A stretch of 64,000 nucleotides of DNA from Microbacterium sp. SL75 (GCF_026625865.1 NZ_CP113067.1:1674001-1738000), one strand, 5' to 3'. Counted from the stretch's first letter, positions 54,687-63,132 are shown. Translations and numbers: made by a program. Notes: generated by a model not told the origin, from the letters alone.

Positions 54687-55559
54687 ATGGCCTCGACCAC
54701 GACCGCGCGCCCGCGCGCCACCAGCGCGATCGCGCGCCGCCGCCTCGCCAAGACCGGCGTGCTCATCGGCCTGTTGATCGGCGCGGTCTTCGCCGCCGGT
54801 CCCGTGCTGTGGATGCTCTCGAGCTCGTTCAAGTCGAACACGCAGATCTTCGAGCTCCCCCCGCGCCTCATCACCGACACCTTCTCGTTCGACGCGTACA
54901 TCTCGATCTTCACCAACCCCGAGACGGTGCGCTTCTTCATCAACAGCTATGTCGTGGCGGGGGCGGTGACGATCCTGACGCTGCTCGTCGCGATCCAGGC
55001 GGCGTACGCCTTCAGCCGATTCGAGTTCCGCGGCAAGCGCGTCGTCAACGTCATCATCGTCAGCGTCCAGGCGGTCCCGCCGATCACGCTGCTGATCCCG
55101 TACTTCGGTCTGATGGTGGGGCTCGGCCTCTACAACACCTATCCGGGGCTCATCTTCACCTACATGGTGTTCACGCTGCCCTACGCGATCATCATGATGA
55201 CCGGGTACTTCAACACCCTGCCGAAGGAACTCGACGAGGCCGTCCGAGTCGACGGCGCGGGCTCGTTCACCGCCCTCTGGCGGGTGCTCGTGCCCATCTC
55301 GATCCCCGGGATCGTCTCGGTGGGGATCTACACCTTCATGATCGCGTGGAACGAGTTCCTCTTCGCCCTCACCCTCACGCGCACCATCGACATGCGCACC
55401 GTGCCGATCGGCATCCAGCTGCTCATGGGCCAGCACTCCTACGAGTGGAACCAGATCATGGCGATGAGCATCCTCGGCTCGATCCCCGTGCTGCTGCTCT
55501 TCCTCTTCTTCCAACGCTTCTTCATCAGCGGCCTCACGGCCGGCTCGGTGAAGAGCTGA
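54687..55559 (+). CDS. ABC sugar permease, MalG-like
   Basis: The 290-aa partner permease has six helices, the MalG-type N-terminus (SSSFKSNTQIFELPP) and the EAA loop (LDEAVRVDGAGSFTALWRVLVPISIPG). AAGGCGAGGGA precedes the ATG. It forms the channel with the upstream permease. Confidence 0.91.
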   Translation: MASTTTARPRATSAIARRRLAKTGVLIGLLIGAVFAAGPVLWMLSSSFKSNTQIFELPPRLITDTFSFDAYISIFTNPETVRFFINSYVVAGAVTILTLLVAIQAAYAFSRFEFRGKRVVNVIIVSVQAVPPITLLIPYFGLMVGLGLYNTYPGLIFTYMVFTLPYAIIMMTGYFNTLPKELDEAVRVDGAGSFTALWRVLVPISIPGIVSVGIYTFMIAWNEFLFALTLTRTIDMRTVPIGIQLLMGQHSYEWNQIMAMSILGSIPVLLLFLFFQRFFISGLTAGSVKS

Positions 55560-55594
55560 CCTCCGCACACCCAACCCCGAACAAGGAGAAATCC

Positions 55595-56458
55595 GTGCTC
55601 TACACCGGCAAGTCCATCCTCGACGTAGCGAACGCCCACAGCTTCGCCATCCCGGCTTTCAACATCAGCGATTGGGCGATGTTCACCGGGATCATGGACA
55701 TCAGCGAGGAGAAGAACGCTCCGGTCATCATCGCCATCCACCCCGACGAGGTCTCGCACATCACCACCGACCTCATCCCCGCGATGCACGCCCGCGCGCA
55801 CCGCTCGAGCGTTCCCGTCGCCATCCACTGGGACCACGGCGGAACGTACGAGCAGATCGTCCAGGCCATCCAGGCCGGCTTCACCTCGGTCATGATCGAC
55901 GCCTCGCTCGAGCCCTTCGAGCAGAACGTCGCCCTGACTCGCAAGGTCGTCGAAGCCGCCCACGCGGTCGGCGTTCAGGTCGAGGGCGAGCTCGGAACCA
56001 TCGGCGCGAACGACAGCTACGGCGAGTCCGGTGCCGCCGAGATCATCTACACCAACGTCGACGACGCCGTGCGCTTCGTCGAGCAGACCGGGGTCGACAG
56101 CCTCGCCATCGCCATCGGCACCTCGCACGGGCTCTACCCGGCCGAGAAGAACCCCGAGCTGCGCCACGACCTGCTCGAGCAGATCAAGGCGGCGGTCGGC
56201 ATCCCGCTCGTGCTGCACGGCGGGTCGAGCAACCCCGACGGCGAGCTGAGCCGGGCGGTGGAGCTGGGCGTGAACAAGATCAACATCTCCAGCGACATCA
56301 AGGTGGCCTACCACGACCGCATGCGCGAGGTGCTCGGCACCGACCGTCGCCTGCGCGAGCCCAACGCCATCCAGCCCGAGTGCATCGCGGCGATGAAGGT
56401 CACCGCCGCTGAGAAGATCGACCTGTTCGGCGCCGCCGGCAAGGCCGACCTGTACTGA
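55595..56458 (+). CDS. Class II ketose-bisphosphate aldolase (tagatose/fructose type)
   Basis: This zinc aldolase splits a ketose 1,6-bisphosphate to DHAP and glyceraldehyde 3-phosphate. The 287-aa protein has zinc and phosphate motifs IHWDHGGT, EGELGTIGAND, AIGTSHGLYP and LHGGSSNPDGE with NISSDIK. Its size and the GTIG loop resemble GatY/KbaY more than glycolytic FbaA. AAGGAG supports the GTG start at 55595. It lies between the transporter and a sugar kinase gene. Confidence 0.9.
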   Translation: MLYTGKSILDVANAHSFAIPAFNISDWAMFTGIMDISEEKNAPVIIAIHPDEVSHITTDLIPAMHARAHRSSVPVAIHWDHGGTYEQIVQAIQAGFTSVMIDASLEPFEQNVALTRKVVEAAHAVGVQVEGELGTIGANDSYGESGAAEIIYTNVDDAVRFVEQTGVDSLAIAIGTSHGLYPAEKNPELRHDLLEQIKAAVGIPLVLHGGSSNPDGELSRAVELGVNKINISSDIKVAYHDRMREVLGTDRRLREPNAIQPECIAAMKVTAAEKIDLFGAAGKADLY

Positions 56459-56476
56459 TCGAAGGAGACCGGCGCC

Positions 56477-57721
56477 ATGGGGGAAGACCTCGTCCTCGGG
56501 CTCGGCGGAACCGTCGACTACGAGATCCGGTGGGATGCCGAGGTGCTCACCGCCCTCGCGGCGGAGCACGGCATCCGGCTCGACGAGTTGACCACCACGA
56601 CGCCCATCATCGACGAGCGCGCGCTCATCGTGACGGTGCTCGCCTTCCTCGCCACGGGCGGGGGAGGCGAGCGCTTCGTGCTCTCGTCGGAGATCGTGGA
56701 GCGCTTCGCGGCGCACTTCGACAAGAACGTCACCCTGGGCGGCACGGGGGTGCGGGCCGGGATCGCGCTCGATCGCATCGGCGTCCCGACGGTGCAGCAC
56801 CTGGTCAGCATCGACGACAATGTCCGGCGGCTTCTGCCGTCGTCAATGAGGATCGTCTCGTCGGCGACGCGTGACACCCTCGACCCGCACCTCATCGTGC
56901 AGTACCCCGAGGGCACGACCGTGCGCGTGGTCGACGGAGCGGTGACGGCCACGGCCTCCAATCGCCTGATCTTCGCCAACGACGCGCCCAACCGCGAGAT
57001 GGCGATCGCCGACCGACTCGGCGACGCTCTCGAATCGGCTGCGGCCTTCCTCGTCTCGGGTTTCAACACCATGCAGGATGCCGATCTGCTCGAGGCCCGG
57101 CTCGACGACCTGGTGAGCGCGATGCGCCGTCTTCCCGCCGATGCCCTCGTGTACTACGAAGACGCGGGGTTCTACCAGCGCGAGCTCTCCGCCCGCGTAC
57201 GGAGGCGACTGCTCGAGCGCATCGACGTGTACGGCATGAACGAGGACGAACTGCAGGAGTACCTGGGGCGCTCCGTCGATCTGCTCTCGCCGGACGACGT
57301 CGCGGCGGCCCTCGCCGAGGCGCACGGGCTCATTCCGGCACGGGCGCTGGTCGTGCACACGAAGTACTGGGCGCTCGCCGTCGGTCCCTCGGCGGCGCGG
57401 CACGAAACGGGACTCGAGAGCGCCGTGCGCACCGCGGCGACGCGCTACCGGCTCGGCGACGCGTGCACGGCAGCCGACCTCGATGCCACCGCGAGATTCG
57501 CGCGCCATCCCGGGGGAGCGGCGGTGGTCGCTGCCCTGCAGCGGAGCGGAAAGGCGGTCGGCGTGCCGGCGTACCTCGTCGACACCGCCGATCCCACGAC
57601 GATCGGCCTGGGGGACACGTTCGTCGGCGGCTTCCTGGCGGCCGTCCCGGCCGCTGCGCGGCACGCGACCGCGGCCGCTCTGGATCGCGCCCTCGACGCC
57701 GTGGGCGGAGCGCCGGGCTGA
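56477..57721 (+). CDS. ADP-dependent phosphofructokinase/glucokinase-family sugar kinase
   Basis: The 414-aa ribokinase-fold protein matches the ADP_PFK_GK family known best from archaea: LGLGGTVDYEI at the start, GGTGVRAGIALDRIG, a substrate NxMxD-like segment (SGFNTMQDADLL), YGMNEDELQEY and the catalytic TIGLGDTFVGGF with its Asp. It probably phosphorylates a ketose 6-phosphate to the bisphosphate that the adjacent aldolase cleaves, with ADP as donor; both substrate and donor are inferred. GAAGGAGA lies before the ATG. It is the last gene of the sugar operon. Confidence 0.85.
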   Translation: MGEDLVLGLGGTVDYEIRWDAEVLTALAAEHGIRLDELTTTTPIIDERALIVTVLAFLATGGGGERFVLSSEIVERFAAHFDKNVTLGGTGVRAGIALDRIGVPTVQHLVSIDDNVRRLLPSSMRIVSSATRDTLDPHLIVQYPEGTTVRVVDGAVTATASNRLIFANDAPNREMAIADRLGDALESAAAFLVSGFNTMQDADLLEARLDDLVSAMRRLPADALVYYEDAGFYQRELSARVRRRLLERIDVYGMNEDELQEYLGRSVDLLSPDDVAAALAEAHGLIPARALVVHTKYWALAVGPSAARHETGLESAVRTAATRYRLGDACTAADLDATARFARHPGGAAVVAALQRSGKAVGVPAYLVDTADPTTIGLGDTFVGGFLAAVPAAARHATAAALDRALDAVGGAPG

Positions 57722-57742
57722 GCTGGCGCGGCCCCGGATCTC

Positions 57743-58846
57743 TCAACGCGCCGCGGTGTCGGCATCCGGGTCCGAGAACGGCCCGCACGCCGCGATCACG
57801 CGGCGGAGGCTGACGGCGGCCTCCCACGCGTCGAGGGGCTCCTCGTGCGCGTCGAGGGCGCGCAGGCTCTCGGTGTAGCGCGTGAGGGACTTCTCCGCCG
57901 CGCGCAGGCTGCCCGCGTCGGCCTCGGGTTCGGGTGGCGTCGTGACCAGGGGCGAGACCGCGTCGATCGCGTCGGCGAGGGTGCGGCGCACCTCGGCAGG
58001 AAGACGGGTGTCGACGTCGGGACCCACGGTGAGTCGTGCCAGTGCCGCGGCCAGTTCACGGGTGGCATCCGCGGTGCCGGTCAAGGCGTCCAGACGGCGT
58101 CGATCGAGGTCGCGCGGTGTCTTCAGCCGACGGCCGCGCGGGTTGTAACGACGGCTCTCATCGGCCAGGTCGACCTCTTCGCGGACCTCGACGAGGGTGT
58201 CCTCCAGCGCGGAGGCGGCCCGGTCGGCGGCCTCGGGGTCGAAGGAGCGGCCCGCGAGCGAGGTCGACATCGCCCCGAGCGCCTCGCCGAGGGCGTCGCG
58301 AAGGCGACTCAGTCGGTCGTCGGCCTTCTTCACCCGGAGCGGCGGAACGACGAGCAGATTCACCACGACGCCCACCACCACACCGAACGCCATCGTGACC
58401 AGGTACGACACGGAGTACCCGTCGGGGTCGGCGCCGCCCAGCAGCAGCACGAAGAGTCCCGCGATGGCCACCCAGTCGCGCCCGACGCCGAGGGCGCGCA
58501 CCCCCGCGAGCAGCACCCCGATCAGGATCACGGCGGCCACCGCGACGATGCGGGGCAGGCCCGTGCCGACGACGGCGAGGCTCGCCAGGCCCAGGCCGAT
58601 TCCGAGTGCCAGACCGACCACGGCCTGGACCCCGCTCGAGGCGGAGCGCGCGACGGTCGGGTACATGCTCACCAGCACTCCGAGCGGCGCGTAGTACGAG
58701 TACTCGCTTTGCGCGAGGGGGACGAGAGGGGCGAGGTACCAGGCCAGCGCCGCCGCCGCAGCGGTCTTGGCGGCGAGCAGCAGGCGGTCGGTCGTGATCG
58801 CGTCGGACCACCATCGGCGGGGGTCGAGGGCGGCGGGGACGGTCAT
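57743..58846 (-). CDS. FUSC/aromatic acid exporter-like membrane protein
   Basis: The 367-aa protein has six N-terminal helices (LLLAAKTAAAAALAWYLAPLVPL; YYAPLGVLVSMYPTVARSASSGVQAVVGLALG ...) and a cytoplasmic helical domain with a coiled-coil character (RLSRLRDALGEALGAMSTSL). This is the half-size FUSC/ArAE arrangement. The ATG at 58846 is chosen because the upstream extension is low-complexity Arg/Pro. Confidence 0.78.
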   Translation of the reverse strand: MTVPAALDPRRWWSDAITTDRLLLAAKTAAAAALAWYLAPLVPLAQSEYSYYAPLGVLVSMYPTVARSASSGVQAVVGLALGIGLGLASLAVVGTGLPRIVAVAAVILIGVLLAGVRALGVGRDWVAIAGLFVLLLGGADPDGYSVSYLVTMAFGVVVGVVVNLLVVPPLRVKKADDRLSRLRDALGEALGAMSTSLAGRSFDPEAADRAASALEDTLVEVREEVDLADESRRYNPRGRRLKTPRDLDRRRLDALTGTADATRELAAALARLTVGPDVDTRLPAEVRRTLADAIDAVSPLVTTPPEPEADAGSLRAAEKSLTRYTESLRALDAHEEPLDAWEAAVSLRRVIAACGPFSDPDADTAAR

Positions 58847-58944
58847 GAGCGGCGGGTGCGCGGGCGAGTCGACACGCTCCCATGCTCGATGTCGGCGACC
58901 GAGCCGTCGTGGGGGTTGCCCCGCTCGGGTCGCCGGGTTAGGAC

Positions 58945-59910
58945 TCAGCGCCCGGGGCGGTAGGCGTCCCAGAGGACGCGCGCATGGCGGGCCTTCGCGC
59001 GCTCGACCCCGTCCTCGTCGTGACGGGCCGCGCTGATCCATTCCGCGAGGCGGCTCGCCACGGCTCCCAGCACCATGCTCAGGTCGGCGTGAGCGGCGGG
59101 AGGCACCGCCGCCTCCGACGCCGGCATCCGCCCCTTCGGCGCCAGGTCGTCGTCGATGTGCCGCAGCACGAGCCGAGCGACCCCGACGGCGTGGCTATTC
59201 ACGACGCAGTGAGCGGCGCCCTCGATCTCCCACCGCCGAGCCCTGTGCGCGCGGGCGACGAGTCTCGAGTGCAGGCGACGGGGCGAGGGGCGGTCGTGCT
59301 CGCCCCGGATGAGCAGCAGCGTCGCTCGTCCCGCGCCGATGCGGTCCGAGATGCGGTAGCGCAGCATGTGCGGCAGCGCCTCGAAGAAGTAGAGGAACCC
59401 GCACAGCAGATAGGCCGACACGGCGAGCAGCGCGATGTGGATCGACTCGCGCACGGTCGACTGGACGAATCGCACTCCCTGCACGATCGCGGTGGACTCC
59501 GCCTCGTCGACGACGGGGCTCACCAGCACCGCGTGCGAGAGGCCGGGGCGGCGCGCGAGGACCTCGGTGACCACCTGCGTCCCCATCGAATGCCCGATCA
59601 GGACGGGGTCGTCCAGGCCGTAGTGATCGAGCACCCCCTCGACCTGATCGGCGAAGTAGGCGGCGGTGGGGGATTCTCCGGATGCCGGGACCCCGCCGAA
59701 CCCGGGGAGGTCGAGCGCGTACACCTCGCCCTCCTCGGCCAGCAGGGGCGCGAGGAACTCGAAGTACGTCGACGCGACTCCGATGCCGGCGACGAGCACG
59801 AAGGAGCGCCCGGTGTCCGCGGTCGTGGGCACGCGCGTCACGCGCGTGCGCGACGGGCCACGGCGATACGTCTGGACGTCGACGTCAGCGGGACGCGGTT
59901 TTTCGGGCAC
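58945..59910 (-). CDS. Alpha/beta-hydrolase
   Basis: The 321-aa protein has the fold's oxyanion segment (FVLVAGIGVASTYFEFLAPLL), the nucleophile elbow GHSMGTQ (Ser near 110), LLIRGEHDRPS with the acid, and a late His in EGAAHCVVNSH. A hydrophobic stretch (IALLAVSAYLLCGFLYFF) lies in the lid region. The substrate is unknown. Confidence 0.83.
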   Translation of the reverse strand: MPEKPRPADVDVQTYRRGPSRTRVTRVPTTADTGRSFVLVAGIGVASTYFEFLAPLLAEEGEVYALDLPGFGGVPASGESPTAAYFADQVEGVLDHYGLDDPVLIGHSMGTQVVTEVLARRPGLSHAVLVSPVVDEAESTAIVQGVRFVQSTVRESIHIALLAVSAYLLCGFLYFFEALPHMLRYRISDRIGAGRATLLLIRGEHDRPSPRRLHSRLVARAHRARRWEIEGAAHCVVNSHAVGVARLVLRHIDDDLAPKGRMPASEAAVPPAAHADLSMVLGAVASRLAEWISAARHDEDGVERAKARHARVLWDAYRPGR

Positions 59911-59988
59911 CGCCCCAGGATGCCCTACCCGCCTGGGTGACCTGTCAATCCCGGTCCCGGTGTCGGGAGCCCCGCTTAGCCTTCCTGC

Positions 59989-60228
59989 ATGAGCGATACC
60001 TCCCGTGAAGAAGAGACCCTGGGTGCCGTCCGCGAGGGCGACAACCCCGCCGAGAAAGATCCGTCCGACTGGGTGACCGGCGACGAGCCGATGACCGCTC
60101 CCCAGCGCAGCTACCTCGACACGCTCGCTCGCGAAGCCGGCGAAGAGATCCCCGCCGACCTGACGAAGGCCGAGGCATCGGAGCAGATCGACCGACTGCA
60201 GAACGAGACCGGTCGCGCCACCGAGTGA
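59989..60228 (+). CDS. DUF3072 protein (79 aa)
   Basis: The short acidic protein carries the DUF3072 core: DNPAEKDPSDWVTGDEPMTAPQRSYLDTLAREAGEEIPADLTKAEASEQIDRLQ. This is a helix-loop-helix of unknown role that is common in actinobacteria. It is convergent with the MarR gene. Confidence 0.88.
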   Translation: MSDTSREEETLGAVREGDNPAEKDPSDWVTGDEPMTAPQRSYLDTLAREAGEEIPADLTKAEASEQIDRLQNETGRATE

Positions 60229-60233
60229 TTTTC

Positions 60234-60276
60234 GAGGCGTCCCGCCGTCCCCTCGTCAGGACGCGCGGGACGCCTC
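60234..60276. terminator. Bidirectional terminator between DUF3072 and MarR genes
   Basis: GAGGCGTCCCGC (60234-60245) and GCGGGACGCCTC (60265-60276) are perfect complements, with an inner GTCC/GGAC pair. The right arm overlaps the last codons of the convergent MarR gene. Confidence 0.7.
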
Positions 60277-60744
60277 TTCGTGTGCCGAGATGCCGTCGAT
60301 GTCCTGACGCTCGCCGCGGGCGATGTCGTCGAGGAAGTCGGCGACGATGCGTCGCTCCGCGGGTCCCAGTCGTTCGGCGGCCGCCGCCGCCGACGTGCTC
60401 CGCACCGACAGGATGCGTCGGGCGGGGGAATCGGCGTCAATCGTCTCGCGCACCACGATGGACCGGCGGTCGCCCGGGTACGGCTCGCGTTCGACCCATC
60501 CGGCATCCGCGAGTCGATCGATCAGCGCGGTCGTGGCCGCGGACGAGATGCCCAGCATCGATGCGAGGATCCGCGGGGTCACGGGTTCGTCTTCGGGGGA
60601 GCGCTGCAGGAGGAACCGCAGAACCTTGGCGTCGTTCGGTCCGATACCGAGGGAGTGAAGAGCCTGCCGCTCGGATGCAACGCCGGAGTCGGTGAGGTCG
60701 TTGAGAGCCTTGACCACGTCGTCGGCGGTCGTCGCGTCATTCAT
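60256..60744 (-). CDS. MarR-family transcriptional regulator
   Basis: The 162-aa protein has a winged helix (VTPRILASMLGISSAATTALIDRLADAGWVEREPYPGDRRSIVV). GAGGAGGACAG supports the ATG at 60744. It is divergent from a second MarR gene across 135 bp; the two share the DRRSI motif and probably a common origin. Confidence 0.87.
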   Translation of the reverse strand: MNDATTADDVVKALNDLTDSGVASERQALHSLGIGPNDAKVLRFLLQRSPEDEPVTPRILASMLGISSAATTALIDRLADAGWVEREPYPGDRRSIVVRETIDADSPARRILSVRSTSAAAAAERLGPAERRIVADFLDDIARGERQDIDGISAHEEASRAS

Positions 60745-60879
60745 CTGTCCTCCTCGGTTCTCTCGATGGGCTAGTGTCTTTGAGGCCGATAAAGTAGTCG
60801 ACCGTTGTACTTCGATGGTACCCGTCCATTCGATGCATCGGCAGGGGGCTGATCGCGGAGCCTGGCATAAGATGCCCAG
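60745..60879. promoter_or_regulatory. Divergent promoter of the two MarR genes
   Basis: AAGTA (60790-60794) and TACTT (60806-60810) are inverted around GTCGACCGTTG. TAAGAT (60868-60873) lies 6 nt before the GTG at 60880 and is a leaderless-type -10. MarR cross-control is inferred. Confidence 0.4.
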
Positions 60880-61404
60880 GTGGAAACAGGGTCCGAGTCG
60901 CGCTACTGGTACGGCGCGAGCGATGAGGATCGTCGTCGCCGAGCCGTCGACGTCCTCCAGGCCTTTCGCGTCTATCGCGCTGCCGAGGTCGCCATGCGTC
61001 GTCGAACGCGCGAGTCGATGTCGATGGGTGAGAACGAGCTCCTGGTGCTGCGCTACCTCATCAAGGCGGCGGGGCAGGGCCGGCAGGTGTCTCCGAGTGA
61101 GCTGACCCGATACCTCGGGGTCTCGACGGCCTCGACGACGGCGATCGTCGACCGCCTCGAGAAGACGGGCCACGTCACCCGTGTCCCTCACCCCACCGAT
61201 CGGCGGAGCATCTTCATCGTCGCGACCGAAGTGAGCGACGAAGAGGTGCGCGCGACTCTCGGGTCGATGCACGCCCGCATGATGGCGGCGGTCGTCGACA
61301 TGAGCCCCGAAGACAGCGCGGCCGTGATCGCGTGCCTCGGCCGGCTCCAGGATGCCGTCGATCAGGTCGACCCGCACCCGGTCGAGGCCGAGCCCGGTCG
61401 CTGA
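60880..61404 (+). CDS. MarR-family transcriptional regulator
   Basis: The 174-aa protein has a MarR domain (VSPSELTRYLGVSTASTTAIVDRLEKTGHVTRVPHPTDRRSIFIV, residues about 69-113) with flanking dimer helices. The GTG start is leaderless. It may also act on the GTAG-n5-CTAC site upstream of 61485. Confidence 0.87.
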   Translation: METGSESRYWYGASDEDRRRRAVDVLQAFRVYRAAEVAMRRRTRESMSMGENELLVLRYLIKAAGQGRQVSPSELTRYLGVSTASTTAIVDRLEKTGHVTRVPHPTDRRSIFIVATEVSDEEVRATLGSMHARMMAAVVDMSPEDSAAVIACLGRLQDAVDQVDPHPVEAEPGR

Positions 61405-61420
61405 CGGGCGTCGCTAGGTA

Positions 61421-61434
61421 GGTAGTCCGCCTAC
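61421..61434. promoter_or_regulatory. GTAGTCCGCCTAC inverted repeat
   Basis: GTAG-TCCGC-CTAC, with neighbouring GGTAG and CTTA, lies between the second MarR gene and the ATG at 61485. It recalls the GTAGTCGACC region of the MarR promoter and may be a shared operator. Confidence 0.35.
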
Positions 61435-61484
61435 TTATCGCCGAAACATTAGGCGGCGCATTCGCGGCGTGAAACCATGGAGCC

Positions 61485-61754
61485 ATGCACGATCCGGTGA
61501 GCGACGCGGCGGTCGTCGCGCCCGCAGCGGCCGGCGCCCACGCTGAGAACCTGCGCGAAGTCGACGGGGTCGAGGTCGCCTCGTTCCGAGCTGTGGTGGC
61601 CCGCCTGCGGGCGGATTACCCGCTCGAGGATCCGACCCACGTCGAGGCGATCGTCCTCCGCGAGTGGGAGGCCTTCTCGGCTGGGCGTCCCCTCGTGGTA
61701 CCCACCGCGGTCGAAGAGGGCGCGCGCGAGATCCTCGATCAGACGGTCGTCTGA
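61485..61754 (+). CDS. Hypothetical helical protein (89 aa)
   Basis: The product has a predicted three-helix stretch (SFRAVVARLRADYPLEDPTHVEAIVLREWEAFSAGRP) as in small DUF3562-like proteins that bind partner regulators. The call is uncertain. It is convergent with the ~105-aa paralogue gene two bases away. Confidence 0.55.
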   Translation: MHDPVSDAAVVAPAAAGAHAENLREVDGVEVASFRAVVARLRADYPLEDPTHVEAIVLREWEAFSAGRPLVVPTAVEEGAREILDQTVV

Positions 61755-61755
61755 T

Positions 61756-62067
61756 CTAGGAGCCGGACGAGTCCGGTTCGTCGACGAGCAGCAGCCCACC
61801 CGACGAGTTCGCCGACGTCGCGAGCGCCTCGATCCACGCTCGGCTCAACAGAGCCGGCTCCGGCTCGTCGAAGACGAAGCGCAGCGGAATCGAAGGATGC
61901 AGCCACACGGTGCTGCGCCCCACCTCCTGGCCGGGTCCGTGCGTCCACGACAAGGTGAAGCTCTCGCCGCGGCGGAGCTTGGTCGCGATGACCACCTTGA
62001 CGTGCGCCAGGGCGCGATCCTCGATCTCGATCGGCGACGCGACGTCGCCGTAGTAAAGCGTTCCCAC
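61756..62067 (-). CDS. Microbacteriaceae ~105-aa paralogue (1)
   Basis: The 103-aa protein belongs to a family with three members here. The shared core is MGxLxY...EDRALAHVKVVIATKLRRGESF, a W...HPSIPLRFVF strand and an ending with SRAWIEALATSANSSGG. Members are sometimes labelled as DNA-ligase-like in databases, but no ligase motif is visible. The leaderless GTG start has TAGCGT (complement of 62074-62079) 6 nt upstream. Confidence 0.75.
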   Translation of the reverse strand: MGTLYYGDVASPIEIEDRALAHVKVVIATKLRRGESFTLSWTHGPGQEVGRSTVWLHPSIPLRFVFDEPEPALLSRAWIEALATSANSSGGLLLVDEPDSSGS

Positions 62068-62166
62068 ACCGGCACGCTAGTCGTGCCAGAACGAGCCGCC
62101 CACCGGGGTTGATTCGCGCGACGCGACGTGGCATCCCGGAAAGCGGCTCGACGTGCGTTCCTCGGA

Positions 62167-62172
62167 TAGGCT
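62167..62172 (+). promoter_or_regulatory. Leaderless-type -10 element TAGGCT
   Basis: TAGGCT lies 7 nt before the ATG at 62180. Confidence 0.5.
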
Positions 62173-62179
62173 CGACGGC

Positions 62180-62497
62180 ATGGGTAGATTCATCTACGAC
62201 ACCGTTGCCAACGCGGTCGACATCGACGACCGTACGCTCGCACACCTGCGCATCGTCGTGATGAACAAGCTTCGGCGTTCCGAGTCGTTCATGTTCGACG
62301 TCGAGGTCGGCGACGGCAGCGGTCGGCGCAGCTTCTGGATGCACCCCTCTGTGCCGATCCAGTTCCACTTCTACGGCAGCCGTCAGCCGCGCATCAACCG
62401 GGTCTGGGTCGAAGACCTCATGCTCGCGGCATCCGGCCCGAACGGTCTGGCGATCACGCCCGAGCCGAGCGAGGACGCCCTCGTCGAAGAGGGGTGA
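62180..62497 (+). CDS. Microbacteriaceae ~105-aa paralogue (2)
   Basis: The 105-aa protein is the most diverged of the three: MGRFIYDTVANAVDIDDRTLAHLRIVVMNKLRRSESFMF, FWMHPSVPIQFHFYG, INRVWVEDLMLAASGPNG. The KLRRxESF and HPSxPxxFxF cores are kept. It lies on the opposite strand between the other two. Confidence 0.75.
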   Translation: MGRFIYDTVANAVDIDDRTLAHLRIVVMNKLRRSESFMFDVEVGDGSGRRSFWMHPSVPIQFHFYGSRQPRINRVWVEDLMLAASGPNGLAITPEPSEDALVEEG

Positions 62498-62500
62498 GCG

Positions 62501-62827
62501 TCAGCTCTTCTCGGACTCGGCAGTCGGGCTGATGTCCTCGGGTACGAGCATGATCCCGCCCGACGAGTTTGCGGAGTCGGCCAGTCGTTCGATCCACTCC
62601 CGGCTGAGCGTGGTGGGTTCGCTGTCGTCGAAGACGAAACGCAGCGGAATCGCCGGGTGCAGCCAGAGCGTGCTGCGGCCGCGCTCTTCGTCGTCGCGGT
62701 GTCGCCACGACAACGTGAAGCTCTCGCCGCGGCGGAGCTTGGTCGAGATGACGACTTTCAGGTGAGCCAGGGCGCGGTCCTCGATGTGCACGGTCGTGCC
62801 GCTGCCGCCGTAGTGAATGGTCCCCAT
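62501..62827 (-). CDS. Microbacteriaceae ~105-aa paralogue (3)
   Basis: The 108-aa protein is very close to paralogue 1 (EDRALAHLKVVISTKLRRGESFTLSW; LWLHPAIPLRFVFDDSEP; LADSANSSGG). ATG 62827 has TATCGT (complement of 62835-62840) 7 nt upstream, a leaderless start. A much longer upstream reading is low-complexity and rejected. Confidence 0.75.
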   Translation of the reverse strand: MGTIHYGGSGTTVHIEDRALAHLKVVISTKLRRGESFTLSWRHRDDEERGRSTLWLHPAIPLRFVFDDSEPTTLSREWIERLADSANSSGGIMLVPEDISPTAESEKS

Positions 62828-62945
62828 GCGGCCCACGATACGCCAGAGCGTGTCGCGGATACGCGGCGGGATGCCAGGTGTCAAGACCGCCGGGCGTGGC
62901 GGGTTCGCCTGCCACAGTGAGGAAAGAGCACGGAAGGAGGGCGCC

Positions 62946-63089
62946 GTGACCAATCCCCCCACGCCTCGGCATCCTGAATCGGGGAACGACCCGGATGACC
63001 TTCCGGATGTGTTCCAGGGCTTGATCGGCATCGACGTCATCGACGGCGAGCTGGTCCCGCGCGCCTCGGCGGAACCACCCCGGGCGTGA
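62946..63089 (+). CDS. Small acidic protein (47 aa)
   Basis: AAGGAGG lies 7 nt before a GTG. The product (DDLPDVFQGLIGIDVIDGELVPRAS) is short and acidic, with no known family. The ribosome binding site and position before the alarmone synthetase gene support it. Confidence 0.5.
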   Translation: MTNPPTPRHPESGNDPDDLPDVFQGLIGIDVIDGELVPRASAEPPRA

Positions 63090-63119
63090 GGCTCTCAGCG
63101 GCCTCGTAGTCGTGTCCGT

Positions 63120-63125
63120 TACGTT
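63120..63125 (+). promoter_or_regulatory. Leaderless-type -10 element TACGTT
   Basis: TACGTT lies 7 nt before the ATG at 63133 and decides that start over an in-frame GTG at 63112. Confidence 0.5.
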
Positions 63126-63132
63126 CGTGCGC

